Assembly: GCA_022773965.1 (NCBI GenBank)
Contig: JALFNQ010000258.1
Span: 1-32,948 of the forward strand
Reading direction: 5' to 3'
DNA from: Lachnospiraceae bacterium
GTDB taxonomy: Bacteria > Bacillota > Clostridia > Lachnospirales > Lachnospiraceae
DNA length: 32,948 bases
Under the pieces are notes generated by a model. The model ran no database searches. It was not told the DNA's origin and saw only the letters and a program-made list of their open reading frames with translations. Positions 24,630-32,948 of the stretch are shown here, piece after piece (position 1 is the first letter of the stretch; every line of letters starts with the position of its first letter). The translations under genes were made by a program, and so were the position numbers.

Positions 24630-25181
24630 ATGGCGAAAAACAGTGCATTTATCGTGGAGGGGTTCTCCTTTGACGATGAGGATTTATTAAATGAAGCGAG
24701 AAAAGAGGCGGAAGGTGTCCGCTACATGAAAGCAAGGGTGGATCTGCAATATCCGAACCGGGTGCTCCAGATCTATCGGCGCATGATCGAGCAGGAGATG
24801 TTCCAGACTGAGGTGGGTTATGCGTATCTGCGTGAATTGCAGGATTATCTGTACACGATGCCCCAGATCCCGAATGATGAGATATTGCCGATTCCTGTGC
24901 ATACAACGGTAAAGGTATCAGATGCGTCCGGAACAACGGAGTCATTGCGTACGGAGATCAAAAAGAGCAGACGTGCGTTTCGATGGTCGGTTGTGATCAA
25001 TTGTGTTGCGGCTGCGGTGATCGTTGTCATGTTTGCGATTGCGATGAGCAGCAGCAGCCCGACTGTGCTCAATTACGAAAACAAGTTGCAGAATAAATAT
25101 GCGGTATGGGAACAGCAGCTGCGGGAACGGGAAGCCGCTGTATCGCAGAAAGAGAGGTTATTATATGGAGAAGACGATTAA
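24630..25181 (+). CDS. single-span membrane protein of unknown function, coupled to a two-component system
   Basis: 183 residues from ATG 24630, which has better ribosome-site spacing (AGAGTGAG) than ATG 24624. The N-terminal ~110 residues are soluble and helical (DLLNEARKEAEGVRYMKARVD, then YAYLRELQDYLYTMPQIP). One span follows (~130-150, VVINCVAAAVIVVMFAIAM), then a short coiled-coil tail (LQNKYAVWEQQLREREAAV). I do not recognise the family. Its last 17 nt overlap the start of the response regulator, so the proteins are co-translated. It could be an accessory sensor or inhibitor of the kinase, by context only. Confidence 0.6.
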   Translation: MAKNSAFIVEGFSFDDEDLLNEARKEAEGVRYMKARVDLQYPNRVLQIYRRMIEQEMFQTEVGYAYLRELQDYLYTMPQIPNDEILPIPVHTTVKVSDASGTTESLRTEIKKSRRAFRWSVVINCVAAAVIVVMFAIAMSSSSPTVLNYENKLQNKYAVWEQQLREREAAVSQKERLLYGEDD

Positions 25182-25872
25182 AATACTGGTAGTGGATGAC
25201 GAGAGCCGCATGCGTAAGCTGGTGCGGGATTTCCTTGTAAAAAGAGGCTATGAAGTGCTGGAGGCAGCGGATGGAGAGGAAGCGCTGGATCAGTTTTATG
25301 CAGATAAGGAAATCTCTCTGATCATTCTGGACGTGATGATGCCGAAGATGAACGGTTTTGAGGTGTGCAGGGAGATCCGTGAGCATTCAAAGGTGCCGAT
25401 CATCATGTTGACTGCAAAGAGCGCGGAGAGCGATGAATTAAATGGATTTGAACTGGGCGTGGACGAGTACATTTCAAAGCCATTCAGTCCGAAGATTCTT
25501 GTGGCCCGCGTGGAAGCTATTTTGCGCCGTACCAATCAGCTGGAGGAAAACCAGATTTTGACTGCCGGACCGATTCGGGTTGACCGTGCAGCGCATATTG
25601 TTACGATTGACGGTGAGCGTGTAGAACTCAGCTATAAAGAATTTGAACTATTGACTTATTTTATGGAAAATGCCGGACTTGCACTTTCAAGAGAAAAGAT
25701 ACTGAATAGTGTGTGGAATTATGATTATTTCGGAGATGCGCGAACGATTGACACTCATGTGAAGAAGCTGCGCAGTAAGATGGGAAAACATGGTGACTGC
25801 ATCAAAACGATCTGGGGCATGGGCTATAAATTTGAGGTGGATGAGAAAGAAAACGAAAAACAGGATGTATAG
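25165..25872 (+). CDS. OmpR-family response regulator
   Basis: 235 residues from ATG 25165 (AGAGAGG upstream), overlapping the previous gene. The receiver domain (~5-118) has the acidic pair in VVDDES, phosphoacceptor D56 (LDVMMPKMNG), Thr in MLTAK and Lys in SKPF. The DNA-binding winged helix (~135-225) has the typical LSYKEFELLTYFMENAG, SREKILNSVW, RTIDTHVKKLRSK and TIWGMGYKF. It pairs with the kinase gene 17 nt downstream. Regulon unknown. Confidence 0.94.
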   Translation: MEKTIKILVVDDESRMRKLVRDFLVKRGYEVLEAADGEEALDQFYADKEISLIILDVMMPKMNGFEVCREIREHSKVPIIMLTAKSAESDELNGFELGVDEYISKPFSPKILVARVEAILRRTNQLEENQILTAGPIRVDRAAHIVTIDGERVELSYKEFELLTYFMENAGLALSREKILNSVWNYDYFGDARTIDTHVKKLRSKMGKHGDCIKTIWGMGYKFEVDEKENEKQDV

Positions 25873-25889
25873 AAAAGAGGATAATAGTG

Positions 25890-27416
25890 ATGAAACATGC
25901 AAAACATGCACATCAACGCTCTATTACAACACAGATCTGCATGGTGATCATCGGACTTGTGGCCGGCACAGTTTTACTGTGCTGGTTTTTGAATACAACG
26001 TTTTTGGAGCAGTATTACAGTAAAATGAAAACAGATCAGCTGGTGAGCGGATATAATACGGTAAATTGGGCAGCAAAGCAGGAGAAGCTGACAGATGATG
26101 AACTGGATGTGCAGCTGGATCGGCTGTGCGATAATGGGAATATTGAACTTTTGATCATTTCACCGGATGGAACGGTTGTGCGTTCTACTTCAAATGACAG
26201 TCTGAATCTCATCAACCGTTTTATGGATGTGTTGTTTGGCGCGGCAAGTGACAAGGGACGCCATGAGGTGGTGAGTACGGACAATTATTCTGTGCTTTTG
26301 GTGACGGATCATAGAATGGCTTCCGAATATCTGGTTTTGTGGGGAACGCTGGAGGACGGAAATCTCGTCATGATGCGCACGGCACTGGAGAGTATCCGGG
26401 AGAGCGTGCACATTGCGAATCGTTTTCTGGCTTACATTGGTATCTGTGGCATTCTTTTCAGCGCGGTGATTGTGGTGTTGGTGACGCAGCGCATCACTCG
26501 CCCGATTCGTCAGCTGACCGATATTTCCAGGCAGATGACAGAACTGGATTTTACAGCGAAATATGAGGAGGGTGGAAGCATCAAGGAGATTGAACAGCTG
26601 GGAAGACATATGAATCAGCTGTCAGAAACGTTGGAGCGGGCGATCGGTGAATTGAAAACTGCCAATAATGAGCTGAAAAGCGATATAGAGAAAAAAGAGC
26701 GGATCGATGAGATGCGAAAGGAATTTTTGTCAAATGTATCACATGAGCTGAAAACGCCGCTGGCTCTGATCCAGGGTTATGCCGAAGGACTTCTGGAGTG
26801 CATCAATGACGATGAGGAGAGCCGGGACTTTTATTGCGAAGTGATCATGGATGAGTCGGGAAAGATGAATCAGATGGTACAAAAGCTGCTCACCCTCAAC
26901 CATTTGGAATTCGGTAATGATGCAGTGACGATCGACCGCTTTGACATTACGGAACTGATCACGGGGGTGATCGAAAATTCCACACTGTTGTTACAACAAA
27001 ATGAGATCAGCCTGACATTTGATGAGGCGCAGGCCTTTGTCTGGGGGGATGAGTTCCAGATCGAAGAGGTCATCACGAACTATCTGAGCAATGCGATCCA
27101 TTATGCAGCAGGTGAGAAGCAGATCCGTATTTTTTATACCCGCAAAGAGGATGTGCTCCGCATTAGTGTATTTAATACCGGAAGCAGTATTCCACAGGAG
27201 GATATTGATAAGGTATGGGAGAAATTCTACAAGGTGGACAAGGCACGCACACGTGCGTACGGAGGCAGTGGAATCGGTCTGTCGATCGTGAAGGCTATCA
27301 TGGAATCACATCACCGGGACTGCGGTGTCTGCAATCATCCTGACGGAGTGGAGTTCTGGCTGGAACTGGATGTCAATAATTACGATCAGAACTCCACTTC
27401 GTCAGGAGCAGAGTAG
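25890..27416 (+). CDS. sensor histidine kinase
   Basis: 508 residues from ATG 25890 (AAAGAGG 9 nt upstream; GTG 25887 is possible). TM1 ~14-34, an extracytoplasmic domain of ~140 residues, TM2 ~178-202, HAMP (RITRPIRQL), then the phosphoacceptor helix FLSNVSHELKTPL with H285. The ATP-binding domain is intact: N-box VITNYLSNAIHYA, G1 FNTGSSIP, F-box WEKFYKVDKAR and G2 GGSGIGLSIVKAI. It phosphorylates the regulator just upstream. The external domain gives no clue to the signal. Confidence 0.94.
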   Translation: MKHAKHAHQRSITTQICMVIIGLVAGTVLLCWFLNTTFLEQYYSKMKTDQLVSGYNTVNWAAKQEKLTDDELDVQLDRLCDNGNIELLIISPDGTVVRSTSNDSLNLINRFMDVLFGAASDKGRHEVVSTDNYSVLLVTDHRMASEYLVLWGTLEDGNLVMMRTALESIRESVHIANRFLAYIGICGILFSAVIVVLVTQRITRPIRQLTDISRQMTELDFTAKYEEGGSIKEIEQLGRHMNQLSETLERAIGELKTANNELKSDIEKKERIDEMRKEFLSNVSHELKTPLALIQGYAEGLLECINDDEESRDFYCEVIMDESGKMNQMVQKLLTLNHLEFGNDAVTIDRFDITELITGVIENSTLLLQQNEISLTFDEAQAFVWGDEFQIEEVITNYLSNAIHYAAGEKQIRIFYTRKEDVLRISVFNTGSSIPQEDIDKVWEKFYKVDKARTRAYGGSGIGLSIVKAIMESHHRDCGVCNHPDGVEFWLELDVNNYDQNSTSSGAE

Positions 27417-27430
27417 TTTCAAAAATACAG

Positions 27431-27459
27431 TTGCGCGAACCGCCAAATAATGGTAACAT
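27431..27459 (+). promoter_or_regulatory. weak promoter-like site before the lipoprotein gene
   Basis: TTGCGC (27431-27436) and TAACAT (27454-27459) are 17 nt apart. Both boxes match only partly. Confidence 0.3.
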
Positions 27460-27492
27460 GAAGTTATTCAGGCAATGTGGAAGGAGCTTTTT

Positions 27493-28230
27493 ATGAAAAA
27501 GTTCGGAAAGAAAAAAAGTCTTTTGGGTGCCGTGTTCCTTGCAGGGGCACTGGTGTTGACCGGATGCGGGGAAGAACCCTATGAGCTGCAGGATAATGAA
27601 CGGGAGATTATAGTAAATTATGCGGCTCATATGATCGCCAAATACAATGTCAGACAGCCGGAGGGATATCGTTATGTATATCAGCAGCCGGATGATGAGT
27701 CTGACAGTGAAGAGGAACAGTCACTGGAAACACAGGGAAAGGAAACGGAAGAAGAGCAGCAGCCGGATCGTGCTCAGGAGGATATCGCTTCTGATTCAGC
27801 AGAAACGGAAGGCGGGGGAGAAGAACAGCCATCCGTGACGCTGAGTGAGGCATTGGGGTTGAAAAATATACAGGCTGTCTATACCGGGGCAGAACTGACA
27901 AACCGCTATGATTCGGTGATTCCGGCTTCGGGGAAAAAGCTGATGATCCTTCATGTGACCCTTCAGAACCGCACAAAAAAGGCAAGACAATGTGACATTT
28001 TATCGTTACTTCCGGTCTTTCGTGCAAAGGTGAATGGGACACAGGAGGTGACATCAGAGTTGACGATTTTACCGGAAAATCTAAGTACTTGGGAGGAAAA
28101 GATTCCGGCGGGAGGTTCGGCGGACACCATCATTCTGTTTCAGGTCGATGCGGATGAGATTTCTTCGATCGATCAGCTGGAATTGAAGGTTACGGCAGGG
28201 GAAAAGACATCCAGAGTTGTTTTTCAGTAA
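27493..28230 (+). CDS. lipoprotein with C-terminal immunoglobulin-like (DUF4352-type?) domain
   Basis: 245 residues from ATG 27493 (AAGGAG 6 nt upstream). The signal peptide ends in a lipobox, VLTGC, so the mature protein is anchored by a lipid at its Cys. A strongly acidic, Glu/Gln/Ser-rich linker follows (~65-115). The C-terminal ~120 residues are beta-rich (GKKLMILHVTLQNRTKKARQ, then TIILFQVDADE) and recall extracellular Ig-like domains of the DUF4352 type. Binding partner unknown. It follows the two-component genes by 76 nt and may be a target of that system. Confidence 0.75.
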   Translation: MKKFGKKKSLLGAVFLAGALVLTGCGEEPYELQDNEREIIVNYAAHMIAKYNVRQPEGYRYVYQQPDDESDSEEEQSLETQGKETEEEQQPDRAQEDIASDSAETEGGGEEQPSVTLSEALGLKNIQAVYTGAELTNRYDSVIPASGKKLMILHVTLQNRTKKARQCDILSLLPVFRAKVNGTQEVTSELTILPENLSTWEEKIPAGGSADTIILFQVDADEISSIDQLELKVTAGEKTSRVVFQ

Positions 28231-28267
28231 AAATTTAGAAAAGTAATAAAAAAGTGCTAAAAAAATA

Positions 28268-28296
28268 TGCAATTTCAGGATGATATATGTTATAAT
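28268..28296 (+). promoter_or_regulatory. promoter of cheV
   Basis: A perfect TATAAT (28291-28296) with a weak -35 (TGCAAT, 28268-28273) 17 nt upstream. Confidence 0.5.
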
Positions 28297-28337
28297 ATGA
28301 CTAATTACACTGAATTGCCTCGGGAGGAGATATTGAT

Positions 28338-29240
28338 ATGGATACAAATATTCTGTTAGAGAATGGAACAAATGAGCTGGAAGTATTGGAGTTTACGCTG
28401 AATCATAATCATTATGGTATCAATGTGGCGAAGATCCGTGAGATTCTGGCCTATCAGCCGGTGACTCCTATTCCGAATGCCCAGCCCAGCGTGGAAGGAA
28501 TCTTTATGCCGCGTGATGCGATGATTACTGTGATCAATCTGAAACAGTGTCTGTCACTTCCGGTGGAGGGTGAGCAGAAGGGATTATTTATCATTACGAA
28601 TTTTAATAAGCTGGATCTTGCGTTCCATGTGGACGAGGTCATTGGAATCCATAGAGTCTCCTGGGCAGATATTATTGAGCCGGATTCTACGATCAATGCC
28701 GGAGAAAATGGGGTATCTACCGGTGTGATCAAGCTGGATGGCAAACTTGTGATCATTCTTGATTTTGAGAAGATTGTTACAGATATCAGCCCGGATACCG
28801 GTTTGAAGGTGAGCGACATTGAAGATCGTGGAGAGCGCCAGAGATGCGATTCTCCGATCTTGCTGGCAGAGGATTCGCCGTTGCTTAGCAAGCTCATCAC
28901 CGATTGCCTGAAAAAGTCCGGATACACGAATCTGAATGTAAATGGCAACGGTAAGGAAGCATGGGACAAGCTGCAGGAGTACAAAAAAGAGGGAACACTC
29001 CATGATAAGGTACACTGCATTATTACAGATATTGAGATGCCGATCATGGATGGTCACCGTCTCACAAAGCTGGTGAAGTCCGACAGCGATATGAAGGATA
29101 TTCCGCTGATCATCTTCTCATCTCTGGTAAATGAGGAGATGCGCCGCAAGGGTGAATCACTTGGTGCGGATGCGCAGTTGACGAAGCCGGAGATCGGACA
29201 GCTTGTAGATACAGTAGATAAACTGATCGATCAGAATTAA
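28338..29240 (+). CDS. cheV: chemotaxis coupling protein CheV (CheW-REC fusion)
   Basis: 300 residues, ATG after GGGAGGAG. The N-terminal CheW domain (~12-160; FTLNHNHYGINVAKIREIL, GIFMPRDAMITVINL) links receptors to CheA. The C-terminal receiver (~172-298) has LAEDS, phosphoacceptor D231 in ITDIEMPIMDG, S in IIFSS and K in LTKPE. Phosphorylation tunes receptor-kinase coupling and adaptation. No cheA, cheR or cheB is in the window, but a receptor gene lies 4 kb upstream. It has its own promoter and terminator. Confidence 0.92.
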   Translation: MDTNILLENGTNELEVLEFTLNHNHYGINVAKIREILAYQPVTPIPNAQPSVEGIFMPRDAMITVINLKQCLSLPVEGEQKGLFIITNFNKLDLAFHVDEVIGIHRVSWADIIEPDSTINAGENGVSTGVIKLDGKLVIILDFEKIVTDISPDTGLKVSDIEDRGERQRCDSPILLAEDSPLLSKLITDCLKKSGYTNLNVNGNGKEAWDKLQEYKKEGTLHDKVHCIITDIEMPIMDGHRLTKLVKSDSDMKDIPLIIFSSLVNEEMRRKGESLGADAQLTKPEIGQLVDTVDKLIDQN

Positions 29241-29257
29241 ATGCAACTATTTGAATG

Positions 29258-29312
29258 AAAAGTGAGTGAGAGCGTTCTGGAGTGCAGGTGTGCTCCGGAC
29301 ACTCTCACTTTT
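29258..29312 (+). terminator. terminator after cheV
   Basis: AAAAGTGAG (29258-29266) pairs with CTCACTTTT (29304-29312), and the intervening sequence continues the stem imperfectly (CTGGAGTGC with GTGCTCCGG). It ends in TTTT. Confidence 0.65.
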
Positions 29313-29379
29313 CGTCGCCATGCGTCCATAAGAAGCTGTCGGTGGCAGGTTCTGCAGGTGATGAAAGGAGGGAGATTTT

Positions 29380-31122
29380 ATGCGCGATAATGAGGATTAT
29401 CTGGATAGTCTGTTAAATAATGTAACAAAGAAACTCAGTGAATTTGATGAAGACTTTGAGCAGAAAAAGCAGGCGGCCGATGCCTATATGACAAAGAAAA
29501 ATCTGCCGCCAAAGACGATGAAAGCACTGGAAACGGTAAGGGAAAATCAGTTTTTGCGTCAGTTTGAAGACGAGTTAAAGCAGGATGATGCGGATCAGTT
29601 CCTTGCAGAATTTGAGGCAGAGCTGGAGGGGGAGGCGCTTGAGTTTGAGCGTACAAAGAAAGCTCAGGATGTGGATGATGATACATATATGGCTCAGATC
29701 GATCAATTGATCAATGACCCTCAGGCAGAGCCGCAGGCTGAGGATGTGGATCTGATGTCTGATCCTGGTTTTGACATGGATGCACTTTCCGGGGAGAAGA
29801 TGCCGGAGGAGGAAGCGCATCCGGCATTTTCAGATCTTTCAATAGAGGATGGGTCGCAGACAGACTTTTCACAGATGGATTTACATGGTGGTGAAAGTGG
29901 GGAACCGGAGTTATACGGAGCCAGTACGGATGCACCGCCGGAGGGAATGGAGGCACTTGGAAGTCTGTTTGACAATGATTCATCAGATCTGCTGGATCAC
30001 TTATCATCGATGAATAGTGGAGTTGATTTCGGTGACGCAGGCGAAGCCGGACAGACAGAAGTTCCGCTTGTTGCGGACGAGGAGACAATTTTGCCGGAAG
30101 ATGAGATGCTTGACGATGAAGGAATCATGAATCTTTTGAATGGAATGTCTGAGGATGAGGCTCTTTCGGATATCGGCAAGATGCTGGAGGCAGATGAACA
30201 GTCAATCTCTCTGGAGGATCTCAGTGCGGATCCGGAAAATCTGACCCATGCGGCGGATCTGGCAGAGGGCTCCAAGGCTTCTTCTCAGACAAAAAAAGAG
30301 AAGAAAAAAGGATTTCTCTCAAAGCTGATGGATCTGATGTTTGGCGAAGATGAGGATGATGAGGAAGTGCCACAGACAATCGAAGAGATGAATGATCTGG
30401 ACAATATCTCTGATGAAAATCTGGATATCTTGCGGGCGATGAATGGTGATATGATGGAAATGTCAGAGGAAAAGCCTGCAAAAAAAGGCAAAAAAGAAAA
30501 AAAGAAGAAAGAGAAAAAGAAAAAAGAACCAAAAGAAAAGAAGAAAAAGGAGCCGAAGCCCAAAAAGCCGAAGAAGGAGAAAAAGCCAAAGGAGAAGGCT
30601 CCGCGGGAGAAGCCTTTGCCGAGAGGACCGGTGATCATGATCTGGCTTTTGGCATTGTCGGTTTTTGCATTTGTGATGATCGGTAACAATCTGCTCAGTA
30701 AGGGCAATGCGTTGCGGGCGGCAGAGCGCAGCTTTGACCGTGGCGATTATGTTGAGAGCTATGGAGAGCTTGCAGGAGTAAAACTAGGCGAGAGTGACGC
30801 ACAGCTTTATGAGCGGGCAAAGGTTCTTGCCGGTGTTCAGACAGAACTGGATTCATACTATTCCATGATGGAGGTGCGAAAGTTTGATCTGGCGCTTGAT
30901 TGTCTGGTGCGTGCTTTGGGAAGATCTGATCTTCATATGGCAGAGGCAGAGGAATGGGGCGTGACAACCCAGATGAATGCGCTTGTATCAGAGACAACGA
31001 TGCAGCTGATGGATCAGTTTAATGTTACCGAAAAGCAGGCCAGAGAGTTGTATGCGATCGAGGATCGCGATGAGTATTCGCTGGCGTTGGATGATATATT
31101 AAAGGGGCTTGGATTAAAGTAA
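29380..31122 (+). CDS. charge-segregated single-span membrane protein of unknown function
   Basis: 580 residues, ATG after AAAGGAGGGAG. Residues ~1-360 are very acidic and low in complexity (many Asp, Glu, Met and Leu), with short amphipathic repeats such as EDEMLDDEGIMNLL and MSEDEALSDIGKML. Residues ~365-411 are almost only Lys, Glu and Pro, strongly basic. One membrane span follows (~417-438, VIMIWLLALSVFAFVMIG). The last ~140 residues are outside and helical, TPR-like (AAERSFDRGDYVESYGELAG, VRKFDLALDCLVRAL). I do not recognise a named family. hisH follows 24 nt later, but the pairing is probably not functional. Confidence 0.6.
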   Translation: MRDNEDYLDSLLNNVTKKLSEFDEDFEQKKQAADAYMTKKNLPPKTMKALETVRENQFLRQFEDELKQDDADQFLAEFEAELEGEALEFERTKKAQDVDDDTYMAQIDQLINDPQAEPQAEDVDLMSDPGFDMDALSGEKMPEEEAHPAFSDLSIEDGSQTDFSQMDLHGGESGEPELYGASTDAPPEGMEALGSLFDNDSSDLLDHLSSMNSGVDFGDAGEAGQTEVPLVADEETILPEDEMLDDEGIMNLLNGMSEDEALSDIGKMLEADEQSISLEDLSADPENLTHAADLAEGSKASSQTKKEKKKGFLSKLMDLMFGEDEDDEEVPQTIEEMNDLDNISDENLDILRAMNGDMMEMSEEKPAKKGKKEKKKKEKKKKEPKEKKKKEPKPKKPKKEKKPKEKAPREKPLPRGPVIMIWLLALSVFAFVMIGNNLLSKGNALRAAERSFDRGDYVESYGELAGVKLGESDAQLYERAKVLAGVQTELDSYYSMMEVRKFDLALDCLVRALGRSDLHMAEAEEWGVTTQMNALVSETTMQLMDQFNVTEKQARELYAIEDRDEYSLALDDILKGLGLK

Positions 31123-31138
31123 CAGAAAGGAAAGACTG

Positions 31139-31150
31139 ATGAAGTTATGA
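31139..31150 (+). other. three-codon mini-ORF (MKL) overlapping the hisH start
   Basis: ATG 31139 reads three codons to a TGA (31148-31150) that overlaps the hisH ATG (31147). The only good ribosome site (AAAGGAAAG, from about 31126) is spaced for this mini-ORF, not for hisH. It may feed ribosomes to hisH by termination-reinitiation. Confidence 0.35.
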
Positions 31151-31770
31151 TAGCAATTATTGATTACGATGCAGGCAATCTGAAAAGCGTGGAAAAGGCG
31201 CTGACCCTGCTGGGACAGTCCGGTGTGGTCACCCGGGATCGGGGAGAAATCCTTCGGGCTGATAAGGTGATCCTTCCTGGCGTAGGTGCTTTCGGGGATG
31301 CGATGAACCAACTGAAAAAATATGAGTTGGACAAGGTGATCCACGAGGTGGCAGAGAAAGGGACGCCGTTACTTGGCATCTGTCTGGGGCTGCAGCTGTT
31401 TTTCGAGGGCAGCGAGGAGAGTGCCGGAGTGGAAGGGCTGGGACTTTTAAAAGGAAGCGTGGTGCGTTTTTCGGATGCCCATGGACTCAAGATTCCCCAC
31501 ATCGGATGGAATTCCCTGGAGCTTATGAATGATGGACGTCTATTTAAGAATGTTCCCAATGGCTCTTATGTGTATTTTGTACATTCCTACTATTTAAAAG
31601 CTGCGGATGAGCAGATCGTAAAAGCAACGATGACCTATGGTGATCTGGTGCATGCCTCCGTGGAGCAGGACAACATTTTTGCATGTCAGTTTCATCCGGA
31701 AAAGAGCAGCAGCGTAGGACTTTCCATCCTGAAAAATTTTGCAGAGTTAGACAACGGAGAGGAGAATTAG
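31147..31770 (+). CDS. hisH: imidazole glycerol phosphate synthase, glutamine amidotransferase subunit HisH
   Basis: 207 residues. Releases ammonia from glutamine and passes it to HisF in histidine and purine-linked synthesis. Class I amidotransferase triad: nucleophile Cys in GICLGLQL, and His and Glu in CQFHPEKS. Also [15 protein letters not shown] and [11 protein letters not shown] at the N-terminus, and VHSYY. It is followed by hisF after a single base, so the two subunits are made together. The rest of the histidine operon is not in the window. Confidence 0.95.
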   Translation: MIAIIDYDAGNLKSVEKALTLLGQSGVVTRDRGEILRADKVILPGVGAFGDAMNQLKKYELDKVIHEVAEKGTPLLGICLGLQLFFEGSEESAGVEGLGLLKGSVVRFSDAHGLKIPHIGWNSLELMNDGRLFKNVPNGSYVYFVHSYYLKAADEQIVKATMTYGDLVHASVEQDNIFACQFHPEKSSSVGLSILKNFAELDNGEEN

Positions 31771-31771
31771 G

Positions 31772-32533
31772 ATGTTTACGAAGAGAATTATTCCCTGTCT
31801 GGATGTCAATTGCGGCAGGGTGGTAAAGGGCGTTAATTTTGTAAATCTGAGAGATGCGGGAGATCCTGTGGAGATCGCAGCAGCTTATGACAAGGCAGGG
31901 GCTGATGAGGTTGTTTTTCTGGATATCACGGCATCCTCTGATGGCAGAGAAACCGTTGTGGATATGGTGCGCAAGGTGGCAGAAAAGGTGTTTATTCCCT
32001 TCACAGTCGGCGGTGGTATCCGTACTATAGATGATTTCCGGGCGTTGCTTCGCGAGGGTGCGGACAAGATTTCCATCAATTCCTCAGCCATTAACCGACC
32101 GGAACTGATCAGCGAGGCAGCAGACAAGTTTGGCAGCCAGTGCGTGGTGGTAGCGATCGATGCCAGAAGACGTGCGGACGGCAGCGGCTGGAATATTTAC
32201 AAAAATGGCGGGCGCGTGGATGTGGGCATTGATGCGGTAGAGTGGGCAATGAAGGCAGACCGTATGGGAGCCGGAGAGATCCTGCTTACTAGTATGGACT
32301 GTGATGGCACAAAAGCGGGCTATGATATCGAATTGACCAGACAGATCGCAGAAAATGTATCCATACCGGTCATCGCATCCGGCGGAGCGGGAACGATGGA
32401 ACATTTTTATGATGCACTGACTGAGGGAAAGGCGGATGCGGCACTGGCAGCATCTTTGTTTCATTATAAGGAAATGGAGATCATGGATCTGAAAAATTAT
32501 CTGGCAGAGCGCGGTGTATCGGTGCGCAGATAG
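31772..32533 (+). CDS. hisF: imidazole glycerol phosphate synthase, cyclase subunit HisF
   Basis: 253 residues, the usual length. A TIM barrel that joins ammonia from HisH with the PRFAR intermediate to give imidazole glycerol phosphate and AICAR. Catalytic Asp residues appear in [18 protein letters not shown] and in VVVAIDARR. Phosphate-binding loops are [17 protein letters not shown] and [10 protein letters not shown]. The start overlaps the hisH end region (AGGAG in the hisH tail). Complete and without anomalies. Confidence 0.96.
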   Translation: MFTKRIIPCLDVNCGRVVKGVNFVNLRDAGDPVEIAAAYDKAGADEVVFLDITASSDGRETVVDMVRKVAEKVFIPFTVGGGIRTIDDFRALLREGADKISINSSAINRPELISEAADKFGSQCVVVAIDARRRADGSGWNIYKNGGRVDVGIDAVEWAMKADRMGAGEILLTSMDCDGTKAGYDIELTRQIAENVSIPVIASGGAGTMEHFYDALTEGKADAALAASLFHYKEMEIMDLKNYLAERGVSVRR

Positions 32534-32605
32534 GGCAGCGGTGGTAAAATTTACATGTAGGATGAAATGCCGTATTGTTAACGGCAGGATTAGGAGCAAC
32601 GAAAC

Positions 32606-32948
32606 ATGTCGATGATCAGTAACGACTGGCTTCCGGTACTGCAGCCGGAATTTAAAAAGCCGTATTATGCAAAATTGTATCAGTTTGTACGGGAGGAGTA
32701 CCATACACATGTGGTTTACCCACCCTCAGAAGATATCTTTAATGCCTTTCATTTTACGCCCCTAAAGGATGTAAAGGTGCTTATTTTAGGTCAGGATCCC
32801 TACCATGAGGAGCATCAGGCGCAGGGATTGTGTTTTTCTGTGGAGCAGCATCAGGAGATTCCGCCCTCACTGGTCAATATTTATAAAGAACTTCAGGATG
32901 ATCTCGGCTGTTATATACCGAATAACGGCTATCTGAAAAAGTGGGCAG
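32606..32948 (+). CDS. ung: uracil-DNA glycosylase, N-terminal part (cut by the window edge)
   Basis: The first 114 residues, from ATG 32606 with AGGAGC 8 nt upstream. Removes uracil from DNA in base excision repair. The catalytic water-activating loop is GQDPYHEEHQAQGLCFSV, with Asp in GQDPYH; the Pro-rich loop IPPSLVNIYKEL follows. The start MSMISNDW and the PYYAKLYQFV helix match family 1 enzymes. The C-terminal half with HPSP is outside the window. A small hairpin (TGCCGT/ACGGCA) lies in the 72-nt gap after hisF. Confidence 0.94.
   Translation, partial: MSMISNDWLPVLQPEFKKPYYAKLYQFVREEYHTHVVYPPSEDIFNAFHFTPLKDVKVLILGQDPYHEEHQAQGLCFSVEQHQEIPPSLVNIYKELQDDLGCYIPNNGYLKKWA

Noticed and set aside
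30221-30707. Long antisense ORFs rich in Phe and Ser opposite the Lys-rich block
   Set aside because: They are reverse translations of AAA/AAG/GAA runs and have no ribosome binding sites.
1-32948. CRISPR array, prophage, insertion sequence or tRNA
   Set aside because: No evenly spaced direct repeats, no integrase or transposase reading frame, and no cloverleaf other than the tRNA-like domain of tmRNA.

Overview
The window looks like chromosome from a motile, Gram-positive anaerobe of the class Clostridia, most likely Lachnospiraceae. That placement is an inference. It rests on a diphosphate-type phosphofructokinase (GGNDS and PKTIDND motifs), strong AGGAGG ribosome binding sites, a tmRNA whose predicted tag ends in LAYAA, a CheV and a chemoreceptor, several cyclic-di-GMP signalling proteins, and hemerythrins. 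No phage, integrase, transposase, CRISPR array, tRNA or rRNA was seen.

Layout. 1-1470: the tail of an HD-domain protein, an N-terminally truncated macrodomain gene and a GNAT acetyltransferase. 1471-9375: signalling and surface genes. These are a REC-GGDEF-EAL-REC-GGDEF protein, a convergent MFS transporter flanked by two copies of a 28-bp palindromic repeat, an M14 peptidase, and a membrane protein with a degenerate EAL domain. 9413-12771: greA, a strongly folded RNA candidate (9941-10098), then eno and a CapA-like protein on the minus strand. The eno ribosome binding site lies inside a terminator-shaped hairpin.

12816-20246: a housekeeping block bracketed by two copies of a ~129-bp structured repeat in the same orientation. 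It holds secG, rnr, ssrA (tmRNA), a tandem hemerythrin, a PPi-type phosphofructokinase and smpB, then a ~245-bp very AT-rich spacer, an HTH regulator and an FtsL/DivIC-like membrane protein. RNase R, tmRNA and SmpB work together in ribosome rescue, and secG with rnr is a common neighbourhood for them.

20330-29240: a second signalling block. It contains a hybrid histidine-kinase-like protein with a degraded ATP site, a convergent chemoreceptor, a single-span protein overlapping a response regulator/histidine kinase pair, a lipoprotein and CheV. 29380-32948: an unusual, charge-segregated membrane protein of unknown function, then hisH-hisF (imidazole glycerol phosphate synthase) and the start of ung.

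The best candidates for something undescribed are the folded RNA between greA and eno, whose 5' pairing strand is duplicated, and the two-copy ~129-bp repeat, whose third stem shows compensatory base changes. All assignments come from reading motifs. No database search was run.
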